Source: Shouchella shacheensis (GTDB lineage: Bacteria > Bacillota > Bacilli > Bacillales > Bacillaceae_D). Taken from it: DNA of 64,000 nt. This document shows positions 32,934-41,542 of the stretch, piece after piece. The notes under the pieces were generated by a model that was not told the origin of the DNA, made no database searches, and worked only from the letters and a program-made list of their open reading frames with translations. Numbering within the stretch: position 1 is the first letter of the stretch; each line of letters begins with the position of its first letter. The stretch spans positions 62,001 through 126,000 of the forward strand of contig NZ_LLYY01000010.1 of NCBI RefSeq assembly GCF_001484965.1. Reading direction: 5' to 3'. The position numbers and the translations under genes are program-made.

Positions 32934-33776
32934 TTATAAAACCACCTCTTTATGTCGACTTGCATGACACTGAATATTCACCGCGACAGGTAAAGAAGCA
33001 ATATGGCAGGGATGGACTTCAATTTTGACATCAAGTGCGGTTGTCGTCCCACCCATCCCTTGTGGTCCGATGCCAAGATGGTTACATTTTTTCATCCAGT
33101 TTTCCTCAAGTACCGCGATTCGTTCATCGTGATGACGCTCCCCGACCTGTCGGAATAAAGACTTTTTGGCAATATAGGCTGATTTTTCAAAACTACCGCC
33201 AATCCCTACACCAACAATCATCGGTGGGCATGCATTGGGACCTGCTACACGTACAGTCTCTAGGACAAAGTCTTCAACGCCCTCCAGGCCGTCAGAAGGT
33301 TTTAACATTTGCAGACGACTCATGTTTTCACTTCCTCCGCCTTTTGCGGTTAATTTAATTTTCAATTGATCGCCTTCGACCATTTCTACATACGTGACCC
33401 CCGGTGTGTTATCCCCCGTATTTTTTCGATCGAGTGGATCACTTACGATTGAATGGCGCAAAAAGCCGTCTCCATATCCTTGACGCACCCCTTCGTTGAT
33501 CGCTTCATACAAGTCTCCACCTGTTATTTTACAATTATAGCCTAGTTCGGCATAGAAGACGGCCACCCCCGTATCCTGGCACATTGGAATCCGTTCTTGT
33601 TTGGCAATTTCAGCATTATCGAGCAACTGAGTCAGCACATCTTGACCGACTTCGGATTGTTCGGTTTTTAATGAGGATTGAAACGCTTGAATCATGTCAT
33701 CACCAAGGTCAAAGCTTGCTTCCTGGCACATGGTCGCCACGTTTTCAGTGATCTGCTGAATATGAATTTCTCTCAT
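32934..33776 (-). CDS. Class I fumarase-type hydratase, alpha subunit
   Basis: A 280-aa Fe-S hydratase subunit (FumA N-terminal/TtdA type). The three cluster cysteines are Cys66 (IPMCQDTG), Cys183 (GPNACPPMIVG) and Cys270 (NIQCHASRH). The active-site loop GGGSENMS is present. It binds a labile [4Fe-4S] cluster that activates the substrate hydroxyl. The start is the ATG at 33776, with GAGGTG upstream. With the beta subunit it could act on fumarate, tartrate or mesaconate; the neighbours (CoA-transferase, CitE-like lyase) favour a C4/C5 dicarboxylate pathway. Confidence 0.9.
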   Translation of the reverse strand: MREIHIQQITENVATMCQEASFDLGDDMIQAFQSSLKTEQSEVGQDVLTQLLDNAEIAKQERIPMCQDTGVAVFYAELGYNCKITGGDLYEAINEGVRQGYGDGFLRHSIVSDPLDRKNTGDNTPGVTYVEMVEGDQLKIKLTAKGGGSENMSRLQMLKPSDGLEGVEDFVLETVRVAGPNACPPMIVGVGIGGSFEKSAYIAKKSLFRQVGERHHDERIAVLEENWMKKCNHLGIGPQGMGGTTTALDVKIEVHPCHIASLPVAVNIQCHASRHKEVVL

Positions 33777-33947
33777 TAAAATCACACCTCTTCTTTAGAT
33801 AAATCTAAAACCCAGACCTCTCATGACAAAATCGTCCGGAGTCATGAAGTGAAGCCTCATTCGCAGTTACCCCCACTACGTTACTAAGCTGTACCCAAAA
33901 TCTTAAGGTAAGGGTTTTGCCACCAGTGATAGGCGGTACACGCGAAA

Positions 33948-34454
33948 TTACCCTAACACCGGAAGTTCCCGCTTCATTTTTTTGGGGGCATGGTCTCGTT
34001 TGTAAACCATCACCGTTCGATAAAACTGGATGACGACTTGATCCTCTTGATTATAGCCGACGGTTTTCACTTTCACGATGCCAACATTTGGACGTGACTT
34101 CGATTCACGCTTTTCAAGAACCTCACTGTACGAATAAATGGTATCGCCTTCAAAAACAGGGTTCGGCAGCCGAATGTCGTCCCATCCTAAATTCGCCATC
34201 ACATTTTGCGAAAGGTCTGAAACAGACTGTCCCGTCACCAATGCCAATGTGAAGGTTGAATCGACCAGTGGCTTCTTGAATGCCGTTTGCGACGCATACA
34301 CCTCATCGAAATGAATGGGGTTGGTGTTTTGCGTTAATAGCGTTAGCCAAATGTTGTCCGTTTGAGTAACCGTACGACCGAGCGTATGCGGATACACATC
34401 CTCGACTTCCATATCTTCATAGAATCTTCCTGTCCAACCTTGTTTGATTGCCAC
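33948..34454 (-). CDS. MaoC-family CoA-ester hydratase, copy 1
   Basis: A 168-aa hot-dog fold hydratase of the MaoC type. The hydratase-2 motif is TQNTNPIHFD: the usual catalytic Asp position is Asn43, while His48 is kept. By my count it is about 79% identical to the copy at 40998, a recent duplication. The start is the GTG at 34454, behind GAGGAGGAGATAAG. In itaconate/methylsuccinate-type pathways such an enzyme hydrates itaconyl- or mesaconyl-CoA. It lies between the MmgE/PrpD and fumarase genes. Confidence 0.82.
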   Translation of the reverse strand: MAIKQGWTGRFYEDMEVEDVYPHTLGRTVTQTDNIWLTLLTQNTNPIHFDEVYASQTAFKKPLVDSTFTLALVTGQSVSDLSQNVMANLGWDDIRLPNPVFEGDTIYSYSEVLEKRESKSRPNVGIVKVKTVGYNQEDQVVIQFYRTVMVYKRDHAPKKMKRELPVLG

Positions 34455-34578
34455 CTTATCTCCTCCTCGTGAACTCTCTGCACAATGGGTATTTGTTGAC
34501 GACCTCACCATCTAGGACATTTCCAATAAACTAGACCACTCGTTTTGACATGACACGATCTCTGGGACAGTCCTTCTC

Positions 34579-35955
34579 CTAAGTGGGAGATACCGGACTC
34601 GAGGCATTCGCTTGGATAGGTGCAAACCAGTCCGTTATCCTCTCAGTCTCTTCGAATCGTAAAACCTGCTGACTCCAATCGTTGATGAGTTTTTCGTCCA
34701 TGCCTGCATAGCCAGCCAATCCAGCAAATTTTTCTTTCAAATCTCGTAAAGAGACGGGATTCTCTGGATCTCCCTTCGGAAAATGGACATTTGCCTTTTT
34801 TACTTGCCCACCTGCAAGTGTGAGTTCGATTTCGGTGCCCCACTGCTCTGGATAGGCCCCTTCAATTTCGGGGTCAACGATAACGTTGATTTTGTTCATA
34901 AGCGAACGGATTTCTTCATCCCAAAGGTTTGCTTCGTTAAAGTCTTCCAACCCTGCTTTCCCCTTCGTCAAAGCAAGTGCCGTGCAAAAAGCGATGCTGA
35001 ACTTGGCTGCATAGATCGTCTTTGGTGCTGTGTAACCAGCGATTTCCTTGGCCGACTGATAGGTTTTTACCGTCAATTGCTTAATATCCTTCACATTCAA
35101 GTGCGCTGACTTAACGAACTGTAACGAGAGATCCACTGGCTGATGCGTATGCCGACAAGAAGCATGGATCTTAAAAGAGTTTTCCGTAATCTTGAACTCG
35201 TCTCCAAGTCCTGCCGTGATTTTCGTTGCGTCTGCCTCATCACTCATCGCCTCGAAAAACCCACGGCCTCCTTCTAAAATCTGTATCGCTGCCGTGAACC
35301 CCTTTTTGGCGGTGAGCGCAGCTATCAGACCATCCATTCCTGCTTTCGCAGGGTGAAGCTGCTTGCTCATCGCGCCGTCTTCAATAAACTCCCATAACCC
35401 GGCTGCCTGTGTACCTGCGCTTCCTAATGCATGGACCGTTTGATCGACGGTTAAATCTAGTAATTTGGCAGCAGCCGCAGCCGCCCCAAACGTCCCGCAT
35501 GTTGCGGTGTTGTGCCAGTGACGATAATGAGATGGACTGACAGCTTCCCCAATGCGAAAAGCGACATCATAGCCAACGATGATCGCTGTTAGTAGATCTG
35601 TTCCTGATTTTCCTTTATACTCAGCTGCTGCTAATGCTGCTGGGATGACGACCGTTGCTGCATGAACGATCGACCCGCGGTGAATGTCATCCAATTCAAC
35701 GATATGAGAGCTGGCTCCATTTAAAAAAGCAGCCTGATACACTGACGTTTTCCCACCAGTGACTGTGCTTGCCTGCGGGTTCCCCCCCATCTCTTCCACA
35801 AACTCTTTCAACATTTGCACCGGTGGTTGACTAGCCCCAGCTACGCAAGAACCAAGCCAGTCTAAGAAACAACCTTTTGTAAAAGCAATCACGTCTTCGG
35901 GGATAGCCTCGTAGTGCGTGTCGACAATAAAACGAGCGAGTTTTTCTGATAACAT
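34579..35955 (-). CDS. MmgE/PrpD-family protein
   Basis: A 458-aa protein of the MmgE/PrpD family, which includes 2-methylcitrate dehydratases, cis-aconitate decarboxylases and iminodisuccinate epimerases. Recognisable segments are FLDWLGSCVAGA, NGASSHIVELDDIHRGSIVH, HWHNTATCGTFGAAAAAAKL and KIHASCRHTHQPVD. Members act on tricarboxylates or C4-C5 dicarboxylates without metal. GAAAGGTGGAGATTGA precedes the ATG. Its place in this cluster suggests dehydration or decarboxylation of the imported acid; the exact reaction cannot be read. Confidence 0.87.
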   Translation of the reverse strand: MLSEKLARFIVDTHYEAIPEDVIAFTKGCFLDWLGSCVAGASQPPVQMLKEFVEEMGGNPQASTVTGGKTSVYQAAFLNGASSHIVELDDIHRGSIVHAATVVIPAALAAAEYKGKSGTDLLTAIIVGYDVAFRIGEAVSPSHYRHWHNTATCGTFGAAAAAAKLLDLTVDQTVHALGSAGTQAAGLWEFIEDGAMSKQLHPAKAGMDGLIAALTAKKGFTAAIQILEGGRGFFEAMSDEADATKITAGLGDEFKITENSFKIHASCRHTHQPVDLSLQFVKSAHLNVKDIKQLTVKTYQSAKEIAGYTAPKTIYAAKFSIAFCTALALTKGKAGLEDFNEANLWDEEIRSLMNKINVIVDPEIEGAYPEQWGTEIELTLAGGQVKKANVHFPKGDPENPVSLRDLKEKFAGLAGYAGMDEKLINDWSQQVLRFEETERITDWFAPIQANASSPVSPT

Positions 35956-36035
35956 TCAATCTCCACCTTTCTAGCCGATTTTTTCATGACAGGTACATCT
36001 TTTTTCTCTCGCAAGCGGAAACGTATGGCTCCGCC

Positions 36036-36923
36036 TCACATTTTAGTTTTTTTCAGCATTTTTATTAACGCCAGTGTTCGCTCCGCGCTTTCGACCACAG
36101 GAAGATCAATCATTTTTCCATGCAGTTGAATCGCCCCCTTTCCCTGTTCTTTTGCGTGCTCATAGGCATTGACAATTTCTGTAGCTTCCTGCACTTCGTA
36201 CTCAGACGGGGTGTAGATGTAATTGACGATTTCAATCTGCTTAGGGTGAATCACCATCTTTCCTTTAAAGCCCAGTTGCTGACCTATTTCCGTTCCTTTC
36301 TTCAACCCCCGTTCGTTTTGAATATCGGTATACACGGTATCAATGGGTCCTTCGATCCCGGCCGCATAGCTACTATTCACCAGCTGTGACTGCGCATATC
36401 GCAATTCAAGGCCATGCTCGCTGAAGGTTGTTTGAATATCCACGGTATAATCCACTGCTCCAAAAAAGAGCCTCTTAATTCTTGAGCAAGCGCTGGCGAG
36501 CTCGTAACTGTTATGTACGCCACGCGCGGTTTCGATTAAGGGATACAAGTCAACACTTCCAGTTTCTAGCCCTTCTTCCTGTTCAATTGATGCGATCCGT
36601 TCGTCTACTATTTTCATATCACTGTGATTCTCTGATTTTGGCAGTATCAATCCATCGACGCCAGCTCGGACACCTGCCTTCACATCTTCTAAAAAAAAAG
36701 GAGAGTTGCTTTCATTCACCCTAAGTACTTTATAAGGAGATTCGTTTCCATGGTTCTGTTGTAAATGTTGCTCAACACGTTCACGAGCCTGTTCTTTTTC
36801 CTCCAAGCGTACGGCATCCTCTAGATCATAAATAATGACATCCGCGTCTAATTTGGTAGCCTTCTCCATGACGCGCGCATTACTGCCTGGAGCAAAAAGC
36901 CATGTTCGATGTTTTTTCAACAT
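36036..36923 (-). CDS. HpcH/HpaI (CitE-like) CoA-ester lyase
   Basis: A 295-aa TIM-barrel lyase of the citrate-lyase-beta type. Key segments are WLFAPGSNARVMEKA, DVIIYDLEDAV (Mg-binding acid), YKVLRVNES and GKMVIHPKQIEIVN. Relatives split malyl-CoA, beta-methylmalyl-CoA or citramalyl-CoA into acetyl-CoA or propionyl-CoA plus a 2-oxo acid. Without CitD/CitF neighbours it is not citrate lyase, so a stand-alone citramalyl-CoA or malyl-CoA lyase is likely. The start is the ATG at 36923 behind AGAAAGGGGACGTA. Confidence 0.87.
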   Translation of the reverse strand: MLKKHRTWLFAPGSNARVMEKATKLDADVIIYDLEDAVRLEEKEQARERVEQHLQQNHGNESPYKVLRVNESNSPFFLEDVKAGVRAGVDGLILPKSENHSDMKIVDERIASIEQEEGLETGSVDLYPLIETARGVHNSYELASACSRIKRLFFGAVDYTVDIQTTFSEHGLELRYAQSQLVNSSYAAGIEGPIDTVYTDIQNERGLKKGTEIGQQLGFKGKMVIHPKQIEIVNYIYTPSEYEVQEATEIVNAYEHAKEQGKGAIQLHGKMIDLPVVESAERTLALIKMLKKTKM

Positions 36924-36960
36924 TACGTCCCCTTTCTGCCTTCGCCTTTTCAAAAGCCAT

Positions 36961-38406
36961 CTAAGGCCAAAACCCTAACCATTTCCACCACGTATACGCA
37001 ACGAGCAATGTAATGATGGTTGTCGCCGCCGTTGCCCATATCCCCGGGCGATAGAATTCCTTTTGCTCAATCAAACCCGTTCCGTGAGCGATCACGTTCG
37101 GCATCGTCTCGACAACTAAGATGTTGCCAAACAAAAGCGTTACCGCCGCAGCATACGAGATAACAACAGGATCCAAGCCGACCTCTGTGGATAGACCAAT
37201 CAGAACGGGCAACAACGTTACAACGGCAGTCGATACGTTCGTTACACCTAAGTGATAGATTTGGGAGATAAGAATGACAAGTAAAATGGCGAGCCATGGT
37301 TCACGAAACGCTTGGAGAACCCACTCATGAGAGAATAGAACCGCTAAAAGATCAATCGCTCCCGATTCAATTAATGCGTACCCCAGTGATAATGTAGCGC
37401 CTACTAGCAAGACCAAATCGAAGTTTACCTTGACAAGTTTCTTCCAATCGACAAAACCTACGCCTGGAAAAGCCATCAACACGACGGCAAGCAATGCCGG
37501 CAGGGTTGGATGATAACCGTGTAGCGGTTGAGTAACCCATAACAGCACCGTCAGGCTTAAAATCCCCACACATTTCTTTTCTGAACGACTGAACGCCCCA
37601 AGATCAGCGTTCTTTGCTTCCATTTGCTGTCGGAACGTTTCAAACGAATAGTTTTCAGGTGGGAAGCAGCGCCAGAGAATAAACGGAGTGACAATCATCA
37701 GTAAGAACCATATTGGGAATGCATACAAAAACCAGTCAAAGTAAGAAAGTGTCTCCCCAACATATAGTTGCAAAATCTCGATCGCTAAAATATTGCCGAT
37801 TGCAGCCGTTAAAATCGCTGTCCCGCTAATATTTCCTGCAAAAGCGGTTCCAATTAACATAAGCTTACTGAAGTTGCTTTCTTTTTTGGCTTGAACAGCC
37901 GCTATCACTGCAAGCACAATCGGCATGACTAACGTCACACGCACAGCGGTGGCTGGGATGAAAAAGGCTTGCATTTGCATGAGAAAAAATAGTCCCAGAA
38001 ATGTTCCCTTCGCAGAGTTGCCCCACCTCGCTAACAAAGCATAGGTGACTCGGTTCATTAGCGGCGTATGACTGATACCTTGAGCCATCATCATTCCGGC
38101 AATAATAAGGAAAACAGCCGGAGAAGCAAACCCACTTAATACAATATCAATGGGCACTGCATTTGATAAGAGAAGGATCACTAAGGTTAAGACAGAAGTC
38201 ATCCCTAAAGGAATTGGCTCGAGCGCCCAGAGAATAACACCAAAGACCATCACCGAAATCGTCGCCCTTGCTGCCCAAGGGATTCCTTCTGGCATTAGCA
38301 ATAACAACCCAATGAAAAAAAGTGTAGCGACGCCGAAAGAAAAAACGATACGTGCAGGAAGGACGCGCCGCTTTTCTTGTTTACGAGGACGAGCTTCAGG
38401 TTCCAT
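36961..38406 (-). CDS. DASS-family sodium/dicarboxylate symporter
   Basis: A 481-aa membrane protein of the divalent-anion:Na+ symporter family (SLC13-like). About 11-12 hydrophobic segments; the substrate-binding Ser-Asn-Thr-type loops appear as GVTNVSTAVVTLLPVL and in the FAGNISGTAILTAAIGN region. Members import succinate, malate, fumarate or sulfate with Na+, which suits a saline alkaline habitat. It sits 37 bp upstream of the lyase gene and gives the cluster a second, independent uptake route beside the TRAP system. Weak ribosome binding site. Confidence 0.85.
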   Translation of the reverse strand: MEPEARPRKQEKRRVLPARIVFSFGVATLFFIGLLLLMPEGIPWAARATISVMVFGVILWALEPIPLGMTSVLTLVILLLSNAVPIDIVLSGFASPAVFLIIAGMMMAQGISHTPLMNRVTYALLARWGNSAKGTFLGLFFLMQMQAFFIPATAVRVTLVMPIVLAVIAAVQAKKESNFSKLMLIGTAFAGNISGTAILTAAIGNILAIEILQLYVGETLSYFDWFLYAFPIWFLLMIVTPFILWRCFPPENYSFETFRQQMEAKNADLGAFSRSEKKCVGILSLTVLLWVTQPLHGYHPTLPALLAVVLMAFPGVGFVDWKKLVKVNFDLVLLVGATLSLGYALIESGAIDLLAVLFSHEWVLQAFREPWLAILLVILISQIYHLGVTNVSTAVVTLLPVLIGLSTEVGLDPVVISYAAAVTLLFGNILVVETMPNVIAHGTGLIEQKEFYRPGIWATAATTIITLLVAYTWWKWLGFWP

Positions 38407-38454
38407 ATCAAAGTCTCACTTTTTTATTAAGTAAATTTCTACTCACTTGTTTCG

Positions 38455-38655
38455 TTGTATTTTGGGCGAGATGACTATGAGTTGTATATTGGATCCAATT
38501 ACACACCTTCGTTTCCCAAATACGCTGAAACGGATAAAAGCATAGCGGTTCTAGAAAAAGAACATCTAGAACCGTTTGCTTCGGTATTCATTCCCGGTGT
38601 AAGCGCCGACAAAACGTTCGCTTTACCCGTGAAACATGAGGTTCCGTTTGTCTGA
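38455..38655 (+). other. Open frame between two minus-strand cluster genes, possible gene remnant
   Basis: A TTG-started 66-codon frame on the opposite strand to all its neighbours. The composition looks coding (YTPSFPKYAETDKSIAVLEK, then FIPGVSADKTFALPVKHEVP), but there is no ribosome binding site and no family I recognise. It may be the trace of a gene replaced during cluster assembly, or chance. Confidence 0.2.
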
Positions 38656-38682
38656 TCCAGCATGGCTGCGTTTCACTTGACC

Positions 38683-39738
38683 TTACTCCCTTTCATATTC
38701 TTCTGGATAGAGTTCTTCCGGAAGATCGACCCCTATTTCTTCATAATAGCGAATAGCCCCCGCGTGCATCGGGTATTCCTTATTTAACAATATTGCTTCT
38801 GGATCTTCTGCTTCCTCAGCTGAAACATGCGCAGAAATCATTTGATCGATATTCTCATGGTATGCTTTGACGAGGTCATAAACGAACTCCTCGTTTGTTT
38901 CCTTCTGGACCACTCCAAAGTTGTACATCCCGATCGTCTCCAGATCTCCCTCTAATTGATCGTACGTATCCTCCGGGATCACAAAATCATTAAAGTACGG
39001 CAACGTTTCCTTTACTTGTTCTCGCTCTTCACCATCGATTCCATAAATGTTAATGGATGCTTGCGCCTCGATTTCAGTCACGGCCGCGATTGGGATTCCG
39101 GCTGAAAATCCGATGTGGTCCAATTGACCGTCGAGCATTTGCGATGTCATATCATTGGCACCAGCCTGTACTTGATCCGCCGTTTCAATGCCAAGTGCCT
39201 CGTAGATCTGAGGGTTATACTCCCCTGGTGTTCCACCTGCTGGACCTACACCAACTCGCTCTCCCTCATGTTCAGCAATGCTAGTTACACCTGTATTTTC
39301 TAGAGACCACCAGTGGAAGGGCGTGGTATACATCGGGAAAATCACCCGGATATCTTCATAGGGGTCATCCGCCCAATCTCCTTCCCCATAATATCCCTCG
39401 AACAATGGTCCTTCCGTTGTCATTCCTAAATGGGCGTCACCGGCTCCAAGTAATTGGATGTTATGCACAGGTCCGCCAGTTACTTCCACATTAGAGGTAA
39501 CATCCAGATGCTCTTCTAACAGATTCGAGAGAGCTCCCCCCCATATATAATACGTTCCTCCTTGTGAAGCGGTGCCGATCGTCACTGTCGATGGATAATC
39601 GAGCTCTTCGAAGTCTCCACCGTTCTCACTATCTCCGTTCCCATTACCACTCGCTGCATCATCCCCACAAGCAGCGAGAATCGTCAAAGACACCAACATG
39701 GTTGCTGCAACGTCCTTCCTAACCAATCCCTTTTTCAT
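38683..39738 (-). CDS. TRAP transporter TAXI-family solute-binding lipoprotein
   Basis: A 351-aa extracellular binding protein of the TAXI subgroup. The start is the ATG at 39738, six bases behind GGGGAGG. A lipobox signal (SLTILAAC) and an acidic Asn/Gly-rich linker are followed by the binding fold with TIGTASQGGTYYIWGGALSN and GERVGVGPAGGTPGEYN. It delivers a carboxylate to the fused TRAP permease encoded 3 kb upstream in the same cluster. Characterised TAXI ligands include glutamate and other dicarboxylates. Confidence 0.9.
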   Translation of the reverse strand: MKKGLVRKDVAATMLVSLTILAACGDDAASGNGNGDSENGGDFEELDYPSTVTIGTASQGGTYYIWGGALSNLLEEHLDVTSNVEVTGGPVHNIQLLGAGDAHLGMTTEGPLFEGYYGEGDWADDPYEDIRVIFPMYTTPFHWWSLENTGVTSIAEHEGERVGVGPAGGTPGEYNPQIYEALGIETADQVQAGANDMTSQMLDGQLDHIGFSAGIPIAAVTEIEAQASINIYGIDGEEREQVKETLPYFNDFVIPEDTYDQLEGDLETIGMYNFGVVQKETNEEFVYDLVKAYHENIDQMISAHVSAEEAEDPEAILLNKEYPMHAGAIRYYEEIGVDLPEELYPEEYERE

Positions 39739-39818
39739 TTTCATCCTCCCCTTTTTTCCCTTAATATAAGATGCACTGTCGGTAATTAGAAATAGATTCC
39801 CCACAGAGACTCCCTTGC

Positions 39819-40979
39819 TTAAAATGATCGTGGCATGCCTAGCACATGCTGGCCGACATAACTGCGGATTAAATTATTCGTGATGGGAGCGACGATAAAG
39901 AGACGAGCTTCCCTAAACTTACGCTCAATATGGTATTCAGCCGCGAAACCGTAGCCGCCATACGTGTTCATTGCACTATTTGCCGCTTTCCAGGTGGCCT
40001 CTGAAGCAAGGTATTTCGCCATATTCGCTTCTTCCCCACAGTTCTCTTCCTGATCAAATAGCTCCGCTGCTTTATCTCGCATCAGTGCCGCTGCTTGAAT
40101 ATTCATATAGTCCTCAGCAAGTGGAAACTGTACGCCTTGATTTTGACCAATGGGACGGTTAAATACGACGCGTTCATTGGCGTAGTTTACAGCTTTATCA
40201 ATGAAATAGAGCCCGTCTCCGACACTCTCTGAAGCGATGAGAATACGCTCCGCGTTCATGCCTCCAAGGACATACTTAAAGCCTTTTCCTTCTTCACCAA
40301 TTAGATTTTCCACAGGGATTTTCGCCCCTTCGATGAATACTTCGGTCGTGGCATGATTGATCATCGTATCAATCGGGCGAATATCCAAATGTTCGGCTTG
40401 CTCTTTCATATTCAATACAAATAAGCTCAGCCCATCTGTCTTTTTCTTCACTTGATCTTTCGGCGTCGTCCTTGCAAGCAGAAGCATCAAGTCCGAATAT
40501 TCAGCGCGTGAGGTCCAGATTTTTTGTCCGTGAACAACGTAATGGTCTCCTTGTCTCTCTGCAGTTGTCGAAATGCTTGTCGTGTCGCTCCCTGCCGTAG
40601 GCTCTGTTATTCCGAACGCTTGTAATCGCGACGCACCGGAGGCAATGGGTGGAAGCAACCGTTTTTTTTGCTCTTCCGATCCATGACGGAGTAATGCACC
40701 CATTGTATACATTTGCGCGTGGCCGGCCCCAGCGTTCCCCCCTGATCGATTAATTTCTTCCAAAATAATGCAAGCCTCTTTCATCCCTAATCCTGCTCCG
40801 CCATATTCTTCCGGAATTAAAACGGACAGCCAGCCTTCGTCGGTTAGCGCCTGGATGAATTCCTCGGGATACGCCTGCTTTTCGTCTATCTCTCTCCAAT
40901 ACTCTTCTGGAAAACGACGAGTACATAGCGCTTGGACACTCTTTCGAATCATATCGTGGTCTAATGCAGTTTGCGGCAT
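39819..40979 (-). CDS. Acyl-CoA dehydrogenase
   Basis: A 386-aa flavoprotein with clear acyl-CoA dehydrogenase motifs: IPEEYGGAGLGMKEA, FGITEPTAGSDTTSI (FAD), GQKIWTSRAEYSDLML, and NTYGGYGFAAEYHIERKFRE. The usual catalytic Glu in the C-terminal YEGT segment is replaced (reads LFIVAPITNN), so another residue must act as base if it is a dehydrogenase. In context it could oxidise methylsuccinyl-CoA to mesaconyl-CoA or a similar branched dicarboxylyl-CoA. AGGAGGTTTTTCAT precedes the ATG. Confidence 0.88.
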   Translation of the reverse strand: MPQTALDHDMIRKSVQALCTRRFPEEYWREIDEKQAYPEEFIQALTDEGWLSVLIPEEYGGAGLGMKEACIILEEINRSGGNAGAGHAQMYTMGALLRHGSEEQKKRLLPPIASGASRLQAFGITEPTAGSDTTSISTTAERQGDHYVVHGQKIWTSRAEYSDLMLLLARTTPKDQVKKKTDGLSLFVLNMKEQAEHLDIRPIDTMINHATTEVFIEGAKIPVENLIGEEGKGFKYVLGGMNAERILIASESVGDGLYFIDKAVNYANERVVFNRPIGQNQGVQFPLAEDYMNIQAAALMRDKAAELFDQEENCGEEANMAKYLASEATWKAANSAMNTYGGYGFAAEYHIERKFREARLFIVAPITNNLIRSYVGQHVLGMPRSF

Positions 40980-40997
40980 ATGAAAAACCTCCTGAAA

Positions 40998-41525
40998 TTA
41001 TTGAGTTTGCTCTTGCTTTGATCGAACTTTTTCAAATACATCTGCTTTCGCTGTAGGTGCATGTTCTTCTTTATAGACCATAACGGTCCGCTTGTAATCA
41101 ATCACGATTTGGCCTTCTTGGTTATAGCCATATGTCTTTACGGTGACGATGCCTACATTATCTCGAGATTTTGATTCTCTTTTATCGAGCACTTCGGAGT
41201 AGGAATAAATCGTGTCCCCTTCGAACACAGGATGGGGCAGGCGAATATCTGTCCATCCAAGATTCGCCATCACATTTTGCGACAAATCGCTCACCGACTG
41301 CCCGGTGACAAGCGCAAGTGTAAAGGTTGAATTAACAATTGTGCGTCCAAATTCCGTTTCCTTGGCGTAATGATCATCGAAATGAACAGGATTTGTATTT
41401 TGAGTAAGCATCGTAAACCAGCTGTTATCCGTCTTCGTGACCGTTCGACCAAGTGGATGTGGGTAGACATCCCCTACTTCAAAATCTTCGTAAAAGCGCC
41501 CATTCCATCCTTCTTTTCTAGTCAT
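40998..41525 (-). CDS. MaoC-family CoA-ester hydratase, copy 2
   Basis: A 175-aa paralogue of the hydratase at 33948. It has the same motif, TQNTNPVHFD, with Asn43 in place of the catalytic Asp and His48 kept. The C-terminal tail (VFEKVRSKQEQTQ) is extra. It is flanked by the CoA-transferase and the acyl-CoA dehydrogenase, so it would hydrate the enoyl-CoA that the dehydrogenase makes. AAAGGGGGAAGTCGT precedes the ATG. Confidence 0.84.
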   Translation of the reverse strand: MTRKEGWNGRFYEDFEVGDVYPHPLGRTVTKTDNSWFTMLTQNTNPVHFDDHYAKETEFGRTIVNSTFTLALVTGQSVSDLSQNVMANLGWTDIRLPHPVFEGDTIYSYSEVLDKRESKSRDNVGIVTVKTYGYNQEGQIVIDYKRTVMVYKEEHAPTAKADVFEKVRSKQEQTQ

Positions 41526-41542
41526 ACGACTTCCCCCTTTTT

